This document shows, piece by piece, positions 63,201 through 64,000 of a stretch of DNA of 64,000 bases; position 1 is the stretch's first letter; each line of letters starts with the position of its first letter. Source of the stretch: Steromphala cineraria (lineage: Eukaryota; Mollusca; Gastropoda; Trochida; Trochidae); the NCBI GenBank assembly GCA_916613615.1, contig OU744731.1, positions 19,066,328-19,130,327 on the forward strand. Direction: 5' to 3'. The notes under the pieces are model-generated. The model saw only the letters and a program-made list of their open reading frames with translations, did no database searches and was not told where the DNA came from. Both the position numbers and the translations under genes were made by a program.

Positions 63201-64000
63201 TGGATACTGTTGATGACCGCCCGAGAGAAAGCAATGGTCAGCTCCCATCCCTGAGTTGGTGCGTCCCTCGTCAACCCATGGTAGTTACCTGAAACAAAAC
63301 AAATATATGATAACAATGAATCCTTAATTAATAGGCAAGTCATAAGGTAAATTCTAGAGAACATGCTATATTTTAATGCATGATAAGTTTGCAATAAAAT
63401 GTATATATCCAGGCTCTTTAACATCATGTTTTGTTAAGGTGATGATAATCAATGATTTATAGAAGAGCTCAAATTTTTCATAATCCTTTCATATCATTCC
63501 TTTCCTGAGGCTTTATAAAAATTTTAGCAGCATCATATTGACAAGTAGAGTTGATGGCCTGTAGGTTAATAATGTGTAACAAAAAGATTCTTCACCTTAT
63601 AGAACATAAGAAACATACAGTTTGTTATCCATATACCAATAAATCATATGTCACAAAATTGCAATTATATATCATATACTAGTATTATACCATTAAAGCA
63701 AATTTCAAATTGCAAAAATCGTTGCATGCAAATATAATAAAGAAGTTGTCAGTCCATAATATAACTCTATCATACTGTTCTATTACTAAGACAGTCATAG
63801 GTAGTATACATTTTATAATGGCGTCAATGCACAATCTAATCTTGAAAATCACAAAAATAAAACTTTCGGTCTATATTTTTCAAAGCTTATTAACATTAAA
63901 AAGATCATGGGTACAATACATGTGCTTTGTTCCTCATGTTGATGGCATGTCTATATCCTCACCTATTCCTTTCTTAAATTGGTTCAAAAGTTTAGCCTCT
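1..64000 (-). CDS. prom: Prominin-like pentaspan membrane glycoprotein gene (25 exons, both ends outside window)
   Basis: Prominins are cholesterol-binding glycoproteins of plasma-membrane protrusions (microvilli, cilia, photoreceptor discs). Seen here: 25 minus-strand exons whose splice borders and phases all join into one frame of about 853 residues, close to the usual length of about 850. Approximate layout in the joined protein: extracellular N-terminal part 1-65, TM1 68-92, basic cytoplasmic loop, TM2 117-140, loop 1 141-390, TM3 394-417, TM4 435-462, loop 2 463-750, TM5 755-774, cytoplasmic tail from 775. Family signs are the five-segment topology, the QQEPFPS stretch before TM1, and the loop-2 cysteines, ending in MCKPLSEAHDAVV and GFCEM before TM5. 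N-glycosylation sequons occur in exons w8 (two), w11, w15, w17 and w22. The signal peptide, promoter and stop codon are not in the window. Orthology to PROM1 rather than PROM2 cannot be decided by eye. Confidence 0.9.
203..1610. other. Introns 24 and 23 region: intron 24
   Basis: Intron between w24 and w25. AT-rich, no recognisable element, tandem repeat or coding segment seen. Intron 23 (1721-2116) is likewise featureless. Confidence 0.6.
1611..1720 (-). CDS. prom: Prominin exon w24: TM5
   Basis: Starts NSAWMLLGNNTVTLLFLL, continues hydrophobic to VLYYL, then an acidic run PDDDSDDT. The acceptor TTATATAAG is weak; the donor AC|GTAAAT is phase 2. Reading through the donor gives an immediate stop (ACG TAA), so retention of this intron would end the protein right after the acidic run. 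Confidence 0.86.
2117..2203 (-). CDS. prom: Prominin exon w23: end of loop 2, paired cysteines
   Basis: Encodes IHTLGMCKPLSEAHDAVV then YGFCEMIADFE. The C-x2-L-x3-HDAVV-x3-C pattern just before the last membrane segment is the clearest prominin signature in the window. Acceptor TATGTACAG, donor GAG|GTATGT. Confidence 0.92.
2593..2935. mobile_element. Short inverted-repeat element (MITE), family GGGGCAGTAGC, copy 1
   Basis: About 343 bp with terminal inverted repeats AAGGGGCAGTAGCACG at the left and the matching CATGCTACTGCCCCTT at the right, over 21 bases with few mismatches. A second full copy lies at 17911-18250 and a solo right end near 30570-30617. No coding capacity; the target duplication is not clear. 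Confidence 0.8.
2974..3042 (-). CDS. prom: Prominin exon w22: loop 2
   Basis: Encodes GVDQYRPEFLTAVSRFAN then QSQQW, with sequon NQS. Acceptor CATTCTGCAG, donor TGG|GTGAGA. Confidence 0.86.
3043..3696. other. Intron 21, nothing recognised
   Basis: AT-rich intron sequence between w21 and w22. No repeat or element seen. Confidence 0.55.
3697..3777 (-). CDS. prom: Prominin exon w21: loop 2
   Basis: Encodes 27 residues, DVTKNAVLKLRSYDSLL through SADLIRE. Acceptor TACTTTCCAG, donor GAG|GTGGGT. The preceding intron holds the nested mobile elements. Confidence 0.86.
4351..8323 (+). mobile_element. Innermost Helentron-like element (family B), inserted in family A
   Basis: Relative to the 31-kb copy of family A, an extra 4 kb sits between CCTATA and AAAAATTACAAAAC. 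The insert starts near GTACCGAGGGTAC and AAGCTCACCTT, and ends with a hairpin of AGCTCAC and GTGAGCT arms (8294-8322). Its right third has six clean tandem repeats of about 157 bp (CCATCTTGGATTCTC at about 7313 to 8093), then an ACGG/ACAG microsatellite (8218-8276). Degraded repeat units occur near 4450, 4610 and 5870. A diverged duplication of about 560 bp spans about 6080 to 6990. No open reading frame of note. Confidence 0.72.
5086..5155 (+). repeat. G-rich tract
   Basis: About 70 bases with seven or more runs of G, including runs of seven and eight, inside the family B element. It could form a G-quadruplex on the plus strand (non-template for the LINE orientation, antisense to prominin). 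No function claimed. Confidence 0.6.
10237..10290 (-). CDS. prom: Prominin exon w20: loop 2
   Basis: A small symmetrical exon of 18 codons, DSIQTAFRAYQAEIQHIQ. Acceptor ATATTTACAG, donor CAG|GTAATA. Short, but held by its borders and phase. Confidence 0.8.
10291..10985. other. Intron 19, nothing firm
   Basis: Mostly AT-rich. A short CpG-bearing stretch with repeated AATCCG/TCCGC motifs lies at 10566-10612. No element or coding sequence recognised. Confidence 0.5.
10986..11057 (-). CDS. prom: Prominin exon w19: loop 2
   Basis: Encodes ESLKDIADRLNSVKQQL and ends EMSSMK, with heptad-like hydrophobic spacing compatible with the helical bundle of prominin loops. Acceptor CTTTGTTCAG, donor AAG|GTGAGC. 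Confidence 0.85.
11165..11265 (+). mobile_element. Relic right end of a family A element
   Basis: About 100 bp matching the end of the 56-57.5 kb copy: GAATCCTCATTACTAAGGAG, then GCCGGACACCATGCCATGC, CATCGGGCC and AGATAAGTTAAAAA. The core repeats and left end are missing. Confidence 0.7.
11610..11714 (-). CDS. prom: Prominin exon w18: loop 2
   Basis: Encodes LGAEVVKADVPAYIDNLL and then a segment ending PMTPAK. Acceptor TCTACCCACAG, donor AAG|GTACCA. Symmetrical phase 0. Confidence 0.86.
11931..11970. repeat. Solo terminal repeat of the TTAA-type MITE
   Basis: TTAAAGGGACAGTCC followed by AGGGGTATTTTTTGG, matching the ends of the element at 26572-26698. No partner end is seen nearby. Confidence 0.6.
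12409..12476. repeat. Two-copy tandem duplication, about 35 bp
   Basis: AAACAATAACATCAATAAC... through TTAGAATTAT is repeated twice head to tail without a mismatch in intron 17, so it is a recent slippage event. Confidence 0.85.
12601..12741 (-). CDS. prom: Prominin exon w17: loop 2
   Basis: Encodes 47 residues from PFQNINSSFDKMYVDL to FDLPAYEKM, with sequon NSS. Acceptor TTTCATTTCAG, donor ATG|GTGTGT. Phase 0 on both sides, as for the next exons down to w24. Confidence 0.88.
12742..13641. other. Intron 16, nothing recognised
   Basis: AT-rich intron between w16 and w17; no element or repeat seen. Confidence 0.5.
13642..13729 (-). CDS. prom: Prominin exon w16: loop 2
   Basis: Encodes SCQQRWGAYSVLHHHLL, then a short run ending TDMEYQQ. 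The acceptor is ATGTTGACAG and the donor CAG|GTAGAG. The 51-bp minisatellite lies 81 bases upstream of the acceptor. The cysteine followed by WGAYSVL is the family-like position after the DIYK segment. Confidence 0.85.
13811..15010. repeat. 51-bp minisatellite, 23.5 copies (intron 15)
   Basis: Unit begins TACAATACATCCATTGGACC and the period is exactly 51 from 13811 to 14984, so there are no net indels in 23 copies. Variants are point changes (CCTATC, TTATTC, TTATCC; CATCC or CATTC). As 51 is divisible by three, long open frames appear on both strands (17-residue repeats); they are by-products. The array ends 81 bases upstream of the w16 acceptor. Confidence 0.97.
15362..15465 (-). CDS. prom: Prominin exon w15: loop 2
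   Basis: Encodes VLDVPNTVNQ through ILGNGNYTLLSKDIY, with one sequon (NYT). The acceptor CTGATTAAG is pyrimidine-poor; the donor AA|GTAAGT is strong. It ends in phase 2 with a lysine codon completed by w16. Confidence 0.85.
15466..16224. other. Intron 14 left part, nothing recognised
   Basis: AT-rich sequence; no repeat or gene seen up to the inverted-repeat element at 16225. Confidence 0.5.
16225..16404. mobile_element. hAT-like MITE with C-tracts
   Basis: Ends AGCGGATCCAGG and CCTGGATCCGCCCTT are inverted, and the element is flanked by the direct repeat GTCACT (16219-16224 and 16405-16410), extendable with mismatch toward the 8-bp duplication of hAT elements. It contains a C tract of about 20 bases at 16320-16339. 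Confidence 0.78.
16501..16520. repeat. (TA)n microsatellite
   Basis: About 20 bases of alternating AT lying 8 bases downstream of the w14 donor on the minus strand. Confidence 0.85.
16528..16654 (-). CDS. prom: Prominin exon w14: TM4 and start of loop 2
   Basis: Starts SIGGCIALSLVFMSL (TM4), then FYAGVNLESGVCQPG, which places the first loop-2 cysteine soon after the membrane. Acceptor CATTTCAG, donor AAG|GTGTGC, phase 0 exit. Confidence 0.88.
16921..17260. mobile_element. Inverted-repeat element rich in TAAGCGCCC
   Basis: The left end TTCGACCTAATAAGCGCCC and the right end, whose reverse complement is ATTCGACGTATTAAGTGCCC, form terminal inverted repeats. The motif AATAAGCGCCC recurs at both ends as subterminal repeats. 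Length is about 340 bp; no coding capacity; superfamily not assigned. Confidence 0.7.
17318..17464 (-). CDS. prom: Prominin exon w13: TM3 and second cytoplasmic loop
   Basis: Starts YGFTWVFVFINVVGC, a hydrophobic TM3, then the basic loop KGKREGRRGG and the start of TM4 at YMLFM. Acceptor TCTATTCAG, donor GG|GTGAGT. Split codons at both ends are completed by neighbours. Confidence 0.88.
17730..17803 (-). CDS. prom: Prominin exon w12: end of loop 1
   Basis: Encodes DMFFPVFRENFKSFDKRLV and ends SDTA plus two bases of an arginine codon. Acceptor TTTATTCCAG, donor CTAG|GTACGT. It leads directly into TM3 in w13. Confidence 0.85.
17911..18250. mobile_element. MITE, family GGGGCAGTAGC, copy 2
   Basis: Same family as 2593-2935, with ends AAGGGGCAATAGCAAG and CGTGCTACTGCCCCTT. 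The interior shares TTTTGACAGT...TCATTACACAAGCC and ACATAAAATCCATTGG with copy 1. Confidence 0.82.
18375..18619. mobile_element. Inverted-repeat element, 32-bp arms
   Basis: AGGAAGACAAGAGTGATTCT... (18375-18406) is repeated inverted at 18588-18619 with about two mismatches. Total is 245 bp with an AT-rich interior. Probably a MITE. Confidence 0.75.
18723..18799 (-). CDS. prom: Prominin exon w11: loop 1
   Basis: Encodes LNATISSYSKHIADSTANL followed by IFPSEN. It has one sequon (NAT). Acceptor ATTTTTCAG, donor AAT|GTGAGT, phase 0 exit. Confidence 0.85.
18800..20090. other. Intron 10 left part, nothing firm
   Basis: AT-rich except for a slightly CG-richer stretch at about 19260-19350. No repeat, element or coding segment recognised. 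Confidence 0.5.
20093..20256. mobile_element. Tc1/mariner (pogo/Tigger-like) MITE, copy 1
   Basis: TA target sites at both edges, ends CAGTAGAACACGGATATAG and its inverse ATATCCGAGTTCTACTG, 164 bp, AT-rich inside. The CAGTAGAAC...GGATATA end is typical of pogo/Tigger-derived short elements. Confidence 0.82.
20426..20492 (-). CDS. prom: Prominin exon w10: loop 1
   Basis: Encodes PEYYYDKGLAAVITGRVAG and ends phase 1. Acceptor TTGTTTCAG, donor GTG|GTAGGT. A split glutamate codon joins w11. Confidence 0.83.
20493..22703. other. Intron 9, first part (minus-strand 3' side)
   Basis: No mobile element recognised. At 22515-22605 a 42-bp unit containing GCAGTCTTAGATCAGTCA is repeated about twice and gives a short open frame with a 14-residue repeat. 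No splice-compatible prominin exon is needed here. Confidence 0.5.
22706..22879. mobile_element. Tc1/mariner (pogo/Tigger-like) MITE, copy 2
   Basis: Flanked by TA, ends CAGTAGAACACGGATAAAAT and ACTATATCCGTGTTCTACTG, 174 bp. Same family as 20093-20256, 2.4 kb away. Confidence 0.82.
22882..23900. other. Intron 9, unassigned stretch
   Basis: AT-rich, with no element, tandem repeat or gene seen. Confidence 0.5.
23905..25416 (+). mobile_element. Helentron-like tandem-core element (family D)
   Basis: The left end includes GATGTCCCCCG. The core is about eight repeats of roughly 170 bp, marked by AAAAGGCACCACTC (about 24027 to 25222), whose identity rises to the right. Next comes an ACGGAATC microsatellite (25318-25375), then a 3' hairpin with arms TATGTCTCCCGAAA (25384-25397) and TTTCGGGGGACATA (25402-25415). 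It is related in plan and partly in sequence (ACATACCAAGTTT) to family C at 3.9-10 kb. Confidence 0.75.
25417..26567. other. Intron 9, unassigned stretch
   Basis: Nothing recognised; short open frames here look random. Confidence 0.5.
26572..26698. mobile_element. 127-bp foldback MITE with TTAA target sites
   Basis: TTAA at both edges (26568-26571, 26699-26702) and near-complete inverted arms of about 35 bases: AGGGACAGTCCTATC, then GGGTATT, then GTGGAAAAA, mirrored at the right. TTAA targets are typical of piggyBac-type transposases. Confidence 0.85.
26703..29440. other. Intron 9, unassigned stretch
   Basis: AT-rich. A perfect tRNA-like B-box GGTTCGAATCCC sits at about 27018-27029 without a clear A-box. 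At 28285-28370 a motif around AAGTCATGTTATTTCTTC is repeated three times. No gene seen. Confidence 0.45.
29445..30000. repeat. Diverged tandem duplication, about 340 bp period
   Basis: TTCACTGACAGCCACAAGTC...GATTCTGGTGTCAGTA at about 29471 recurs as TTCACTGACATCCACAAGTC at about 29801, and the similarity runs on through the GTGAAAA segment. A weaker third copy may begin near 30080. Confidence 0.65.
30541..30617. mobile_element. Solo right end of the GGGGCAGTAGC MITE family
   Basis: AAAAACATGTTACTGCCCCTT matches the right ends of the copies at 2593 and 17911; the left end is missing. Confidence 0.6.
30980..32334 (+). mobile_element. Pearl/HINE-like element (family A), copy 2, uninterrupted
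   Basis: Left end AGAGCCATTGGCTCT and TAGCTCATCAGGCATC; about seven core repeats of roughly 146 bp (GTGACCC... from 31239 to 32115); ACGG microsatellite (32255-32290); terminal hairpin CATCTGGACT...AGTCCTGATG (32308-32330). Nearly identical to copy 1 (4241-9850) and supplies the empty site for the insertion in copy 1. Confidence 0.8.
32335..34082. other. Intron 9, unassigned stretch
   Basis: AT-rich; nothing recognised. Confidence 0.5.
34083..34495. mobile_element. Inverted-repeat element with GCGTAATGCG subterminal repeats
   Basis: The left end TTAAGCTGGCATTACATGTG and the inverted right end CACATGGAATGCCAGCCTAA form TIRs. The interior carries many copies of ACGCATTAC / GTAATGCG on both strands, giving a highly foldable 413-bp sequence. 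It ends 40 bases from the w9 donor. Possibly hAT-like, not proven. Confidence 0.75.
34535..34609 (-). CDS. prom: Prominin exon w9: loop 1
   Basis: Encodes LPSISSNVEKLNRLASS and ends FTETMQN, phase 0 on both sides. Acceptor TTGTCCGCAG, donor AAT|GTAAGT. An inverted-repeat element ends only 40 bases past the donor. Confidence 0.85.
34610..36849. other. Intron 8, nothing firm
   Basis: AT-rich intron; a short CT microsatellite is at 35740-35754. A 105-residue minus-strand open frame at 36193-36510 shows no family likeness and lacks prominin-compatible borders. Confidence 0.5.
36850..37052 (-). CDS. prom: Prominin exon w8: loop 1, cysteine-rich and glycosylation sites
   Basis: The acceptor is GCCCCTTGCAG and the donor CCAG|GTAGAT. 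The exon codes a helix-like stretch with sequon NIT, then TRRGWTCIGCDGNCTGC, where four cysteines are spaced C-x2-C-x3-C-x2-C and overlap a second sequon (NCT). It ends VVNDIFYQ in phase 0. It is the only coding sequence between two introns of 2.2 and 16.8 kb. Confidence 0.88.
37196..38845. repeat. 23/29-bp minisatellite (intron 7)
   Basis: Units of 29 bp (TTCCTGCATTCTATTATTCT plus CCTATCCTG) mixed with 23-bp units lacking the TTCCTGC segment; CTCCTATCC and TTCCAATCC variants alternate. Neither length is a multiple of three, so all three plus-strand frames are open; they are by-products. The array begins about 145 bases upstream of the w8 acceptor. Copies decay toward the right. Confidence 0.95.
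38553..38935. repeat. Duplicated CAACAGAGTCCAA...GGAGCAGATGCC block within the array flank
   Basis: The segment TTGTATTCCAACAGAGTCCA and following CTGGAGCAGATGCC occurs at about 38563-38600 and again at about 38859-38896. The second copy runs into a GC-rich stretch to 38935. It shows that a larger block was duplicated with the array. Confidence 0.75.
38936..40255. other. Intron 7, unassigned stretch before the LINE
   Basis: AT-rich; no element or gene recognised. Confidence 0.5.
40256..40269. repeat. 5' target-site duplication of the LINE
   Basis: AAAAGTTTGTTCAC, repeated at 43137-43150 directly after the poly(A) tail (the four A bases overlap the tail). The implied first cut, TTTT|GG, resembles L1-type endonuclease preference. 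Confidence 0.9.
40270..42952 (+). CDS. LINE reverse transcriptase ORF (N-terminally truncated)
   Basis: About 894 codons without a stop. In order: the linker EEGEKPSKFF; RT motifs SPGSSGFTVEFFKFFW, NWRPISLLN, LLIDFEKAFDSVDW, RGCRQGDPISPY and catalytic YADD at 41279-41290; SGLNINLTKTQ; and a C-terminal zinc-finger-like CTFCKTEKESIIHLLYDC (near 42589-42645) as in zf-RVT regions of L1/Tx1-like elements. The first in-frame ATG (40154) lies in host DNA upstream of the target duplication, so the first 38 or so residues of the open frame are not part of the element. The N-terminal endonuclease is absent. Confidence 0.93.
40270..43140 (+). mobile_element. 5'-truncated LINE (L1/Tx1-like clade), antisense to prominin
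   Basis: Bounded by a 14-bp target-site duplication. It contains an uninterrupted reverse-transcriptase frame, a 3' UTR of about 165 bp with AAATAAAAA, and a poly(A) tail of about 22. The apurinic endonuclease domain and 5' UTR are missing, so this is a dead-on-arrival copy. The intact frame and perfect duplication point to a young insertion. Confidence 0.92.
43151..46585. other. Intron 7, unassigned stretch after the LINE
   Basis: AT-rich. A moderately GC-richer piece at 44797-45090 is open for 97 codons on the plus strand (MHRSNMELSHSIQPIRF...) with no family I recognise; left uncalled. A CTTAG repeat lies at about 44124-44140. Confidence 0.45.
46588..46651 (-). mobile_element. tRNA-derived SINE head or tRNA pseudogene
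   Basis: On the minus strand TAGCCGAATCGG (46638-46627) fits an A-box and GGGTTTGCATCC (46601-46590) a degenerate B-box, about 25 bases apart. The flanks do not form a clean acceptor stem, so a functional tRNA is unlikely. Confidence 0.5.
46660..51005. other. Intron 7, unassigned stretch
   Basis: An unrecognised 118-codon open frame (46779-47135, plus) looks random. Around 48360-48690 a block with CAGACCT...CCAATATACATGTATGCA is repeated two to three times at about 120-bp spacing, diverged. Nothing else seen. Confidence 0.45.
51030..51345 (+). mobile_element. Relic of a tandem-core Helentron-like element
   Basis: Two diverged repeats of about 165 bp (AAATCTGAAGAAGTTGAAAA at about 51051 and 51207, each followed by AGGTACATCT and a TTTCA(C/T)TGAGCTA segment), ending in GAGAGACAGAGGGACGGACC, which recalls the ACGG tail of the other families. 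Confidence 0.6.
51422..51465. repeat. Perfect 17-bp stem hairpin
   Basis: CAAATACTATCAACTAT and its exact inverse ATAGTTGATAGTATTTG, separated by 10 bases. Confidence 0.85.
52024..52640. other. Intron 7, C-rich tract and AT-rich sequence
   Basis: A run of C-rich sequence with several CCCCC blocks lies at about 52075-52165. The rest is AT-rich with nothing recognised. Confidence 0.5.
52655..52960. promoter_or_regulatory. CpG-dense island with TATA and CCAAT motifs (candidate internal promoter)
   Basis: About 300 bases much richer in CG than their surroundings. On the minus strand (prominin direction) TATAAAAGG is at about 52865-52873, with an upstream GTAACCAATGG at about 52901-52911. Plus-strand CCAAT occurs twice (GCCAATCC, AACCAATCAACGGGCGTGG). 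It could be an alternative prominin promoter before exon w8, or an unrecognised mobile sequence. No downstream exon can be proven. Confidence 0.35.
53389..53478. repeat. Nested inverted repeat (foldback)
   Basis: Outer arms CCACAGGAAC and GTTCCTGTG, inner arms AATGTAGGTACAA and TTGTACCTACATT, within 90 bases. Likely a small foldback element about 400 bases from the w7 donor. Confidence 0.7.
53893..53982 (-). CDS. prom: Prominin exon w7: loop 1
   Basis: Encodes IGEILWQPGRDTF through FTSLSDLAD. The acceptor is TTGATTGCAG and the donor GACC|GTGAGT. Both ends are split codons (arginine on each side) that are completed correctly by w6 and w8. Confidence 0.82.
53983..55884. other. Intron 6, nothing recognised
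   Basis: AT-rich intron between w6 and w7 with no element or repeat seen. Confidence 0.5.
55885..55954 (-). CDS. prom: Prominin exon w6: loop 1
   Basis: Encodes QYNFVTSETNRWFNQEV and a short GGDMY tail. The acceptor has a long T tract ending TTTTTCAG; the donor is ACA|GTAAGT, phase 1. No cysteine or glycosylation site. Confidence 0.82.
56090..57539 (+). mobile_element. Pearl/HINE-like element (family A), diverged copy 3
   Basis: Left end AGAGCCATTGGCTCTGTAG, about eight core repeats of roughly 145 bp (TTTTTAGGGCGTGGC...), ACGG/ATGG microsatellite (57435-57485), 3' hairpin GGGCCTTACAGGCC and end GATGAGCTAAAAA. Units at 56414-56850 and 56850-57285 are near-identical, so a three-unit block was duplicated. 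Confidence 0.8.
57540..58154. other. Intron 5, remainder
   Basis: AT-rich; nothing recognised. Confidence 0.5.
58155..58275 (-). CDS. prom: Prominin exon w5: end of TM2 and start of loop 1
   Basis: The acceptor is TGTTTCAG and the donor AAA|GTAAGT. It continues TM2 as IYVICLTVVSTNL and enters the extracellular loop (DDTVTFALDDVTTYF). It joins w4 by a split leucine codon and ends in phase 0. Confidence 0.88.
58628..58833 (-). CDS. prom: Prominin exon w4: TM1, first cytoplasmic loop, start of TM2
   Basis: The acceptor is GTGTTTCAG and the donor GTGAGT, ending in phase 2. It opens AEQYVV, followed by a strongly hydrophobic stretch (TM1). A very basic stop-transfer run FLRHEFRRRKK follows, then KPYMRDKPFMG leading into the second hydrophobic segment. 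Vertebrate prominins, as I recall them, carry a cysteine cluster just after TM1; here the position is basic and cysteine-free. Confidence 0.88.
58834..59490. other. Intron 3, nothing recognised
   Basis: No element or tandem repeat. Intron 4 (58276-58627) carries only an A tract at 58501-58515. Confidence 0.5.
59491..59534 (-). CDS. prom: Prominin exon w3
   Basis: A short exon (44 bases) coding TIRKMIKGQNTDRE, with acceptor CTATTTTAG and donor GAG|GTAGGT. It starts with two bases completing the codon from w2 and ends in phase 0 just before TM1. Confidence 0.82.
59940..59992. repeat. TTTTAC/TTTATC microsatellite
   Basis: About 50 bases of imperfect six-base units (ACTTTT, ATCTTT) in intron 2. 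Confidence 0.75.
60573..60870 (+). mobile_element. Relic family A element next to the 45-bp array
   Basis: AGAGCCATTGTCTCTGTATCTCAACAGGCGTCATTC matches the left end of family A, followed by degraded core sequence (GGAGAAGAGGACTTCAGGGC, CACAAGATTTCA). It stops about 90 bases before the minisatellite. Confidence 0.6.
60960..63209 (-). repeat. 45-bp minisatellite, exactly 50 copies, each with the exon w2 splice donor
   Basis: Copies start at 60960 + 45n with no indel to 63209. On the minus strand each unit is 26 bases of exon w2 end (TATCCAGCAGGAGCCC plus TTCCCTTCAG) followed by 19 bases of intron start (GTAGGTCAATACTCAACAG). Three main variants differ by CTTCAG, CTTTAG or CCTCAG before the GT; all keep the donor. 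The minus frame of exon w2 stays open through every copy (15-residue repeat around INSIQQEPFPSGRSI, S or L). Confidence 0.97.
63181..63288 (-). CDS. prom: Prominin exon w2 (its 3' end lies in the 45-bp array)
   Basis: The acceptor is TTTTGTTTCAG. The exon encodes residues from NYHGLTRDAP to SIQQEPFPS and ends phase 1 at TTCAG|GTAGGT, which joins w3 as a glutamate codon. The QQEPFPS stretch matches the prominin segment ahead of TM1. The end given is the first donor met. The same donor recurs every 45 bases to 60976, all in frame, so the real exon could be 108 + 45n bases long (maximum 2313). Confidence 0.8.
63289..63962. other. Intron 1 of the window, nothing recognised
   Basis: AT-rich sequence between w1 and w2; no element seen. 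Confidence 0.5.
63963..64000 (-). CDS. prom: Prominin exon w1 (partial, cut by window edge)
   Basis: Thirty-eight bases reading EAKLLNQFKKGI plus one base of a split glycine codon, then a GTGAGG donor. It joins exon w2 in phase 1. It belongs to the extracellular N-terminal region; upstream coding sequence continues outside the window. Confidence 0.75.

Noticed and set aside
60960..63209. CRISPR-like array
   Set aside because: Copies are head to tail without unique spacers, in a eukaryotic intron.
60873..63254. 793-codon plus-strand open frame with LLSIDLPEGKGSCWI repeats
   Set aside because: It is the antisense frame of the 45-bp array. It has no independent gene features, and the minus frame is the one joined to prominin exon w2.

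Overview
This is eukaryotic, intron-rich, AT-rich animal DNA. The tandem-repeat mobile elements with ACGG-type microsatellites, internal repeats of about 150 bp and 3' hairpins resemble the pearl / Helentron-associated elements known from bivalves. A marine bivalve or other lophotrochozoan is the best guess (inference only).

The whole window is the inside of one gene on the minus strand: a prominin (CD133-like pentaspan membrane glycoprotein). I could chain 25 exons by eye, numbered w1 to w25 in transcript order, from w1 (63963 to beyond 64000) to w25 (202 to before 1). Every junction has AG/GT borders and all 24 intron phases agree across the joins. The chain gives about 853 residues with five hydrophobic segments, two large N-glycosylatable loops and a hydrophilic tail. 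The first exon(s) with the signal peptide and the stop codon lie outside the window. No second host gene was found on either strand.

The introns hold the rest. Three minisatellites sit beside or on splice sites: 51 bp x 23.5 at 13811-15010, a 23/29-bp array at 37196-38845, and 45 bp x 50 at 60960-63209. The last is the highlight. Its unit is a duplicated exon-intron boundary, so the prominin 5' splice site occurs 50 times in a row, and the reading frame stays open through all copies. Its birth junction (4-bp microhomology) can be read directly.

Mobile DNA: a 5'-truncated LINE with an intact reverse-transcriptase frame, poly(A) tail and 14-bp target duplication (40256-43150); a three-level nest of Helentron-like elements (about 3855-10045); further copies at 23.9-25.4, 31.0-32.3 and 56.1-57.5 kb; and short inverted-repeat elements of the TTAA, TA, hAT-like and unclassified types.

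Layout by coordinate: 1-3.8 kb exons w25-w21; 3.8-10.2 kb nested elements; 10.2-20.5 kb exons w20-w10 with small elements and the 51-bp array; 20.5-34.5 kb a large intron; 34.5-37.1 kb exons w9 and w8; 37.1-53.9 kb a large intron with the 23/29-bp array and the LINE; 53.9-59.5 kb exons w7-w3; 60.6-63.3 kb the donor-site array and exon w2; exon w1 at the right edge.
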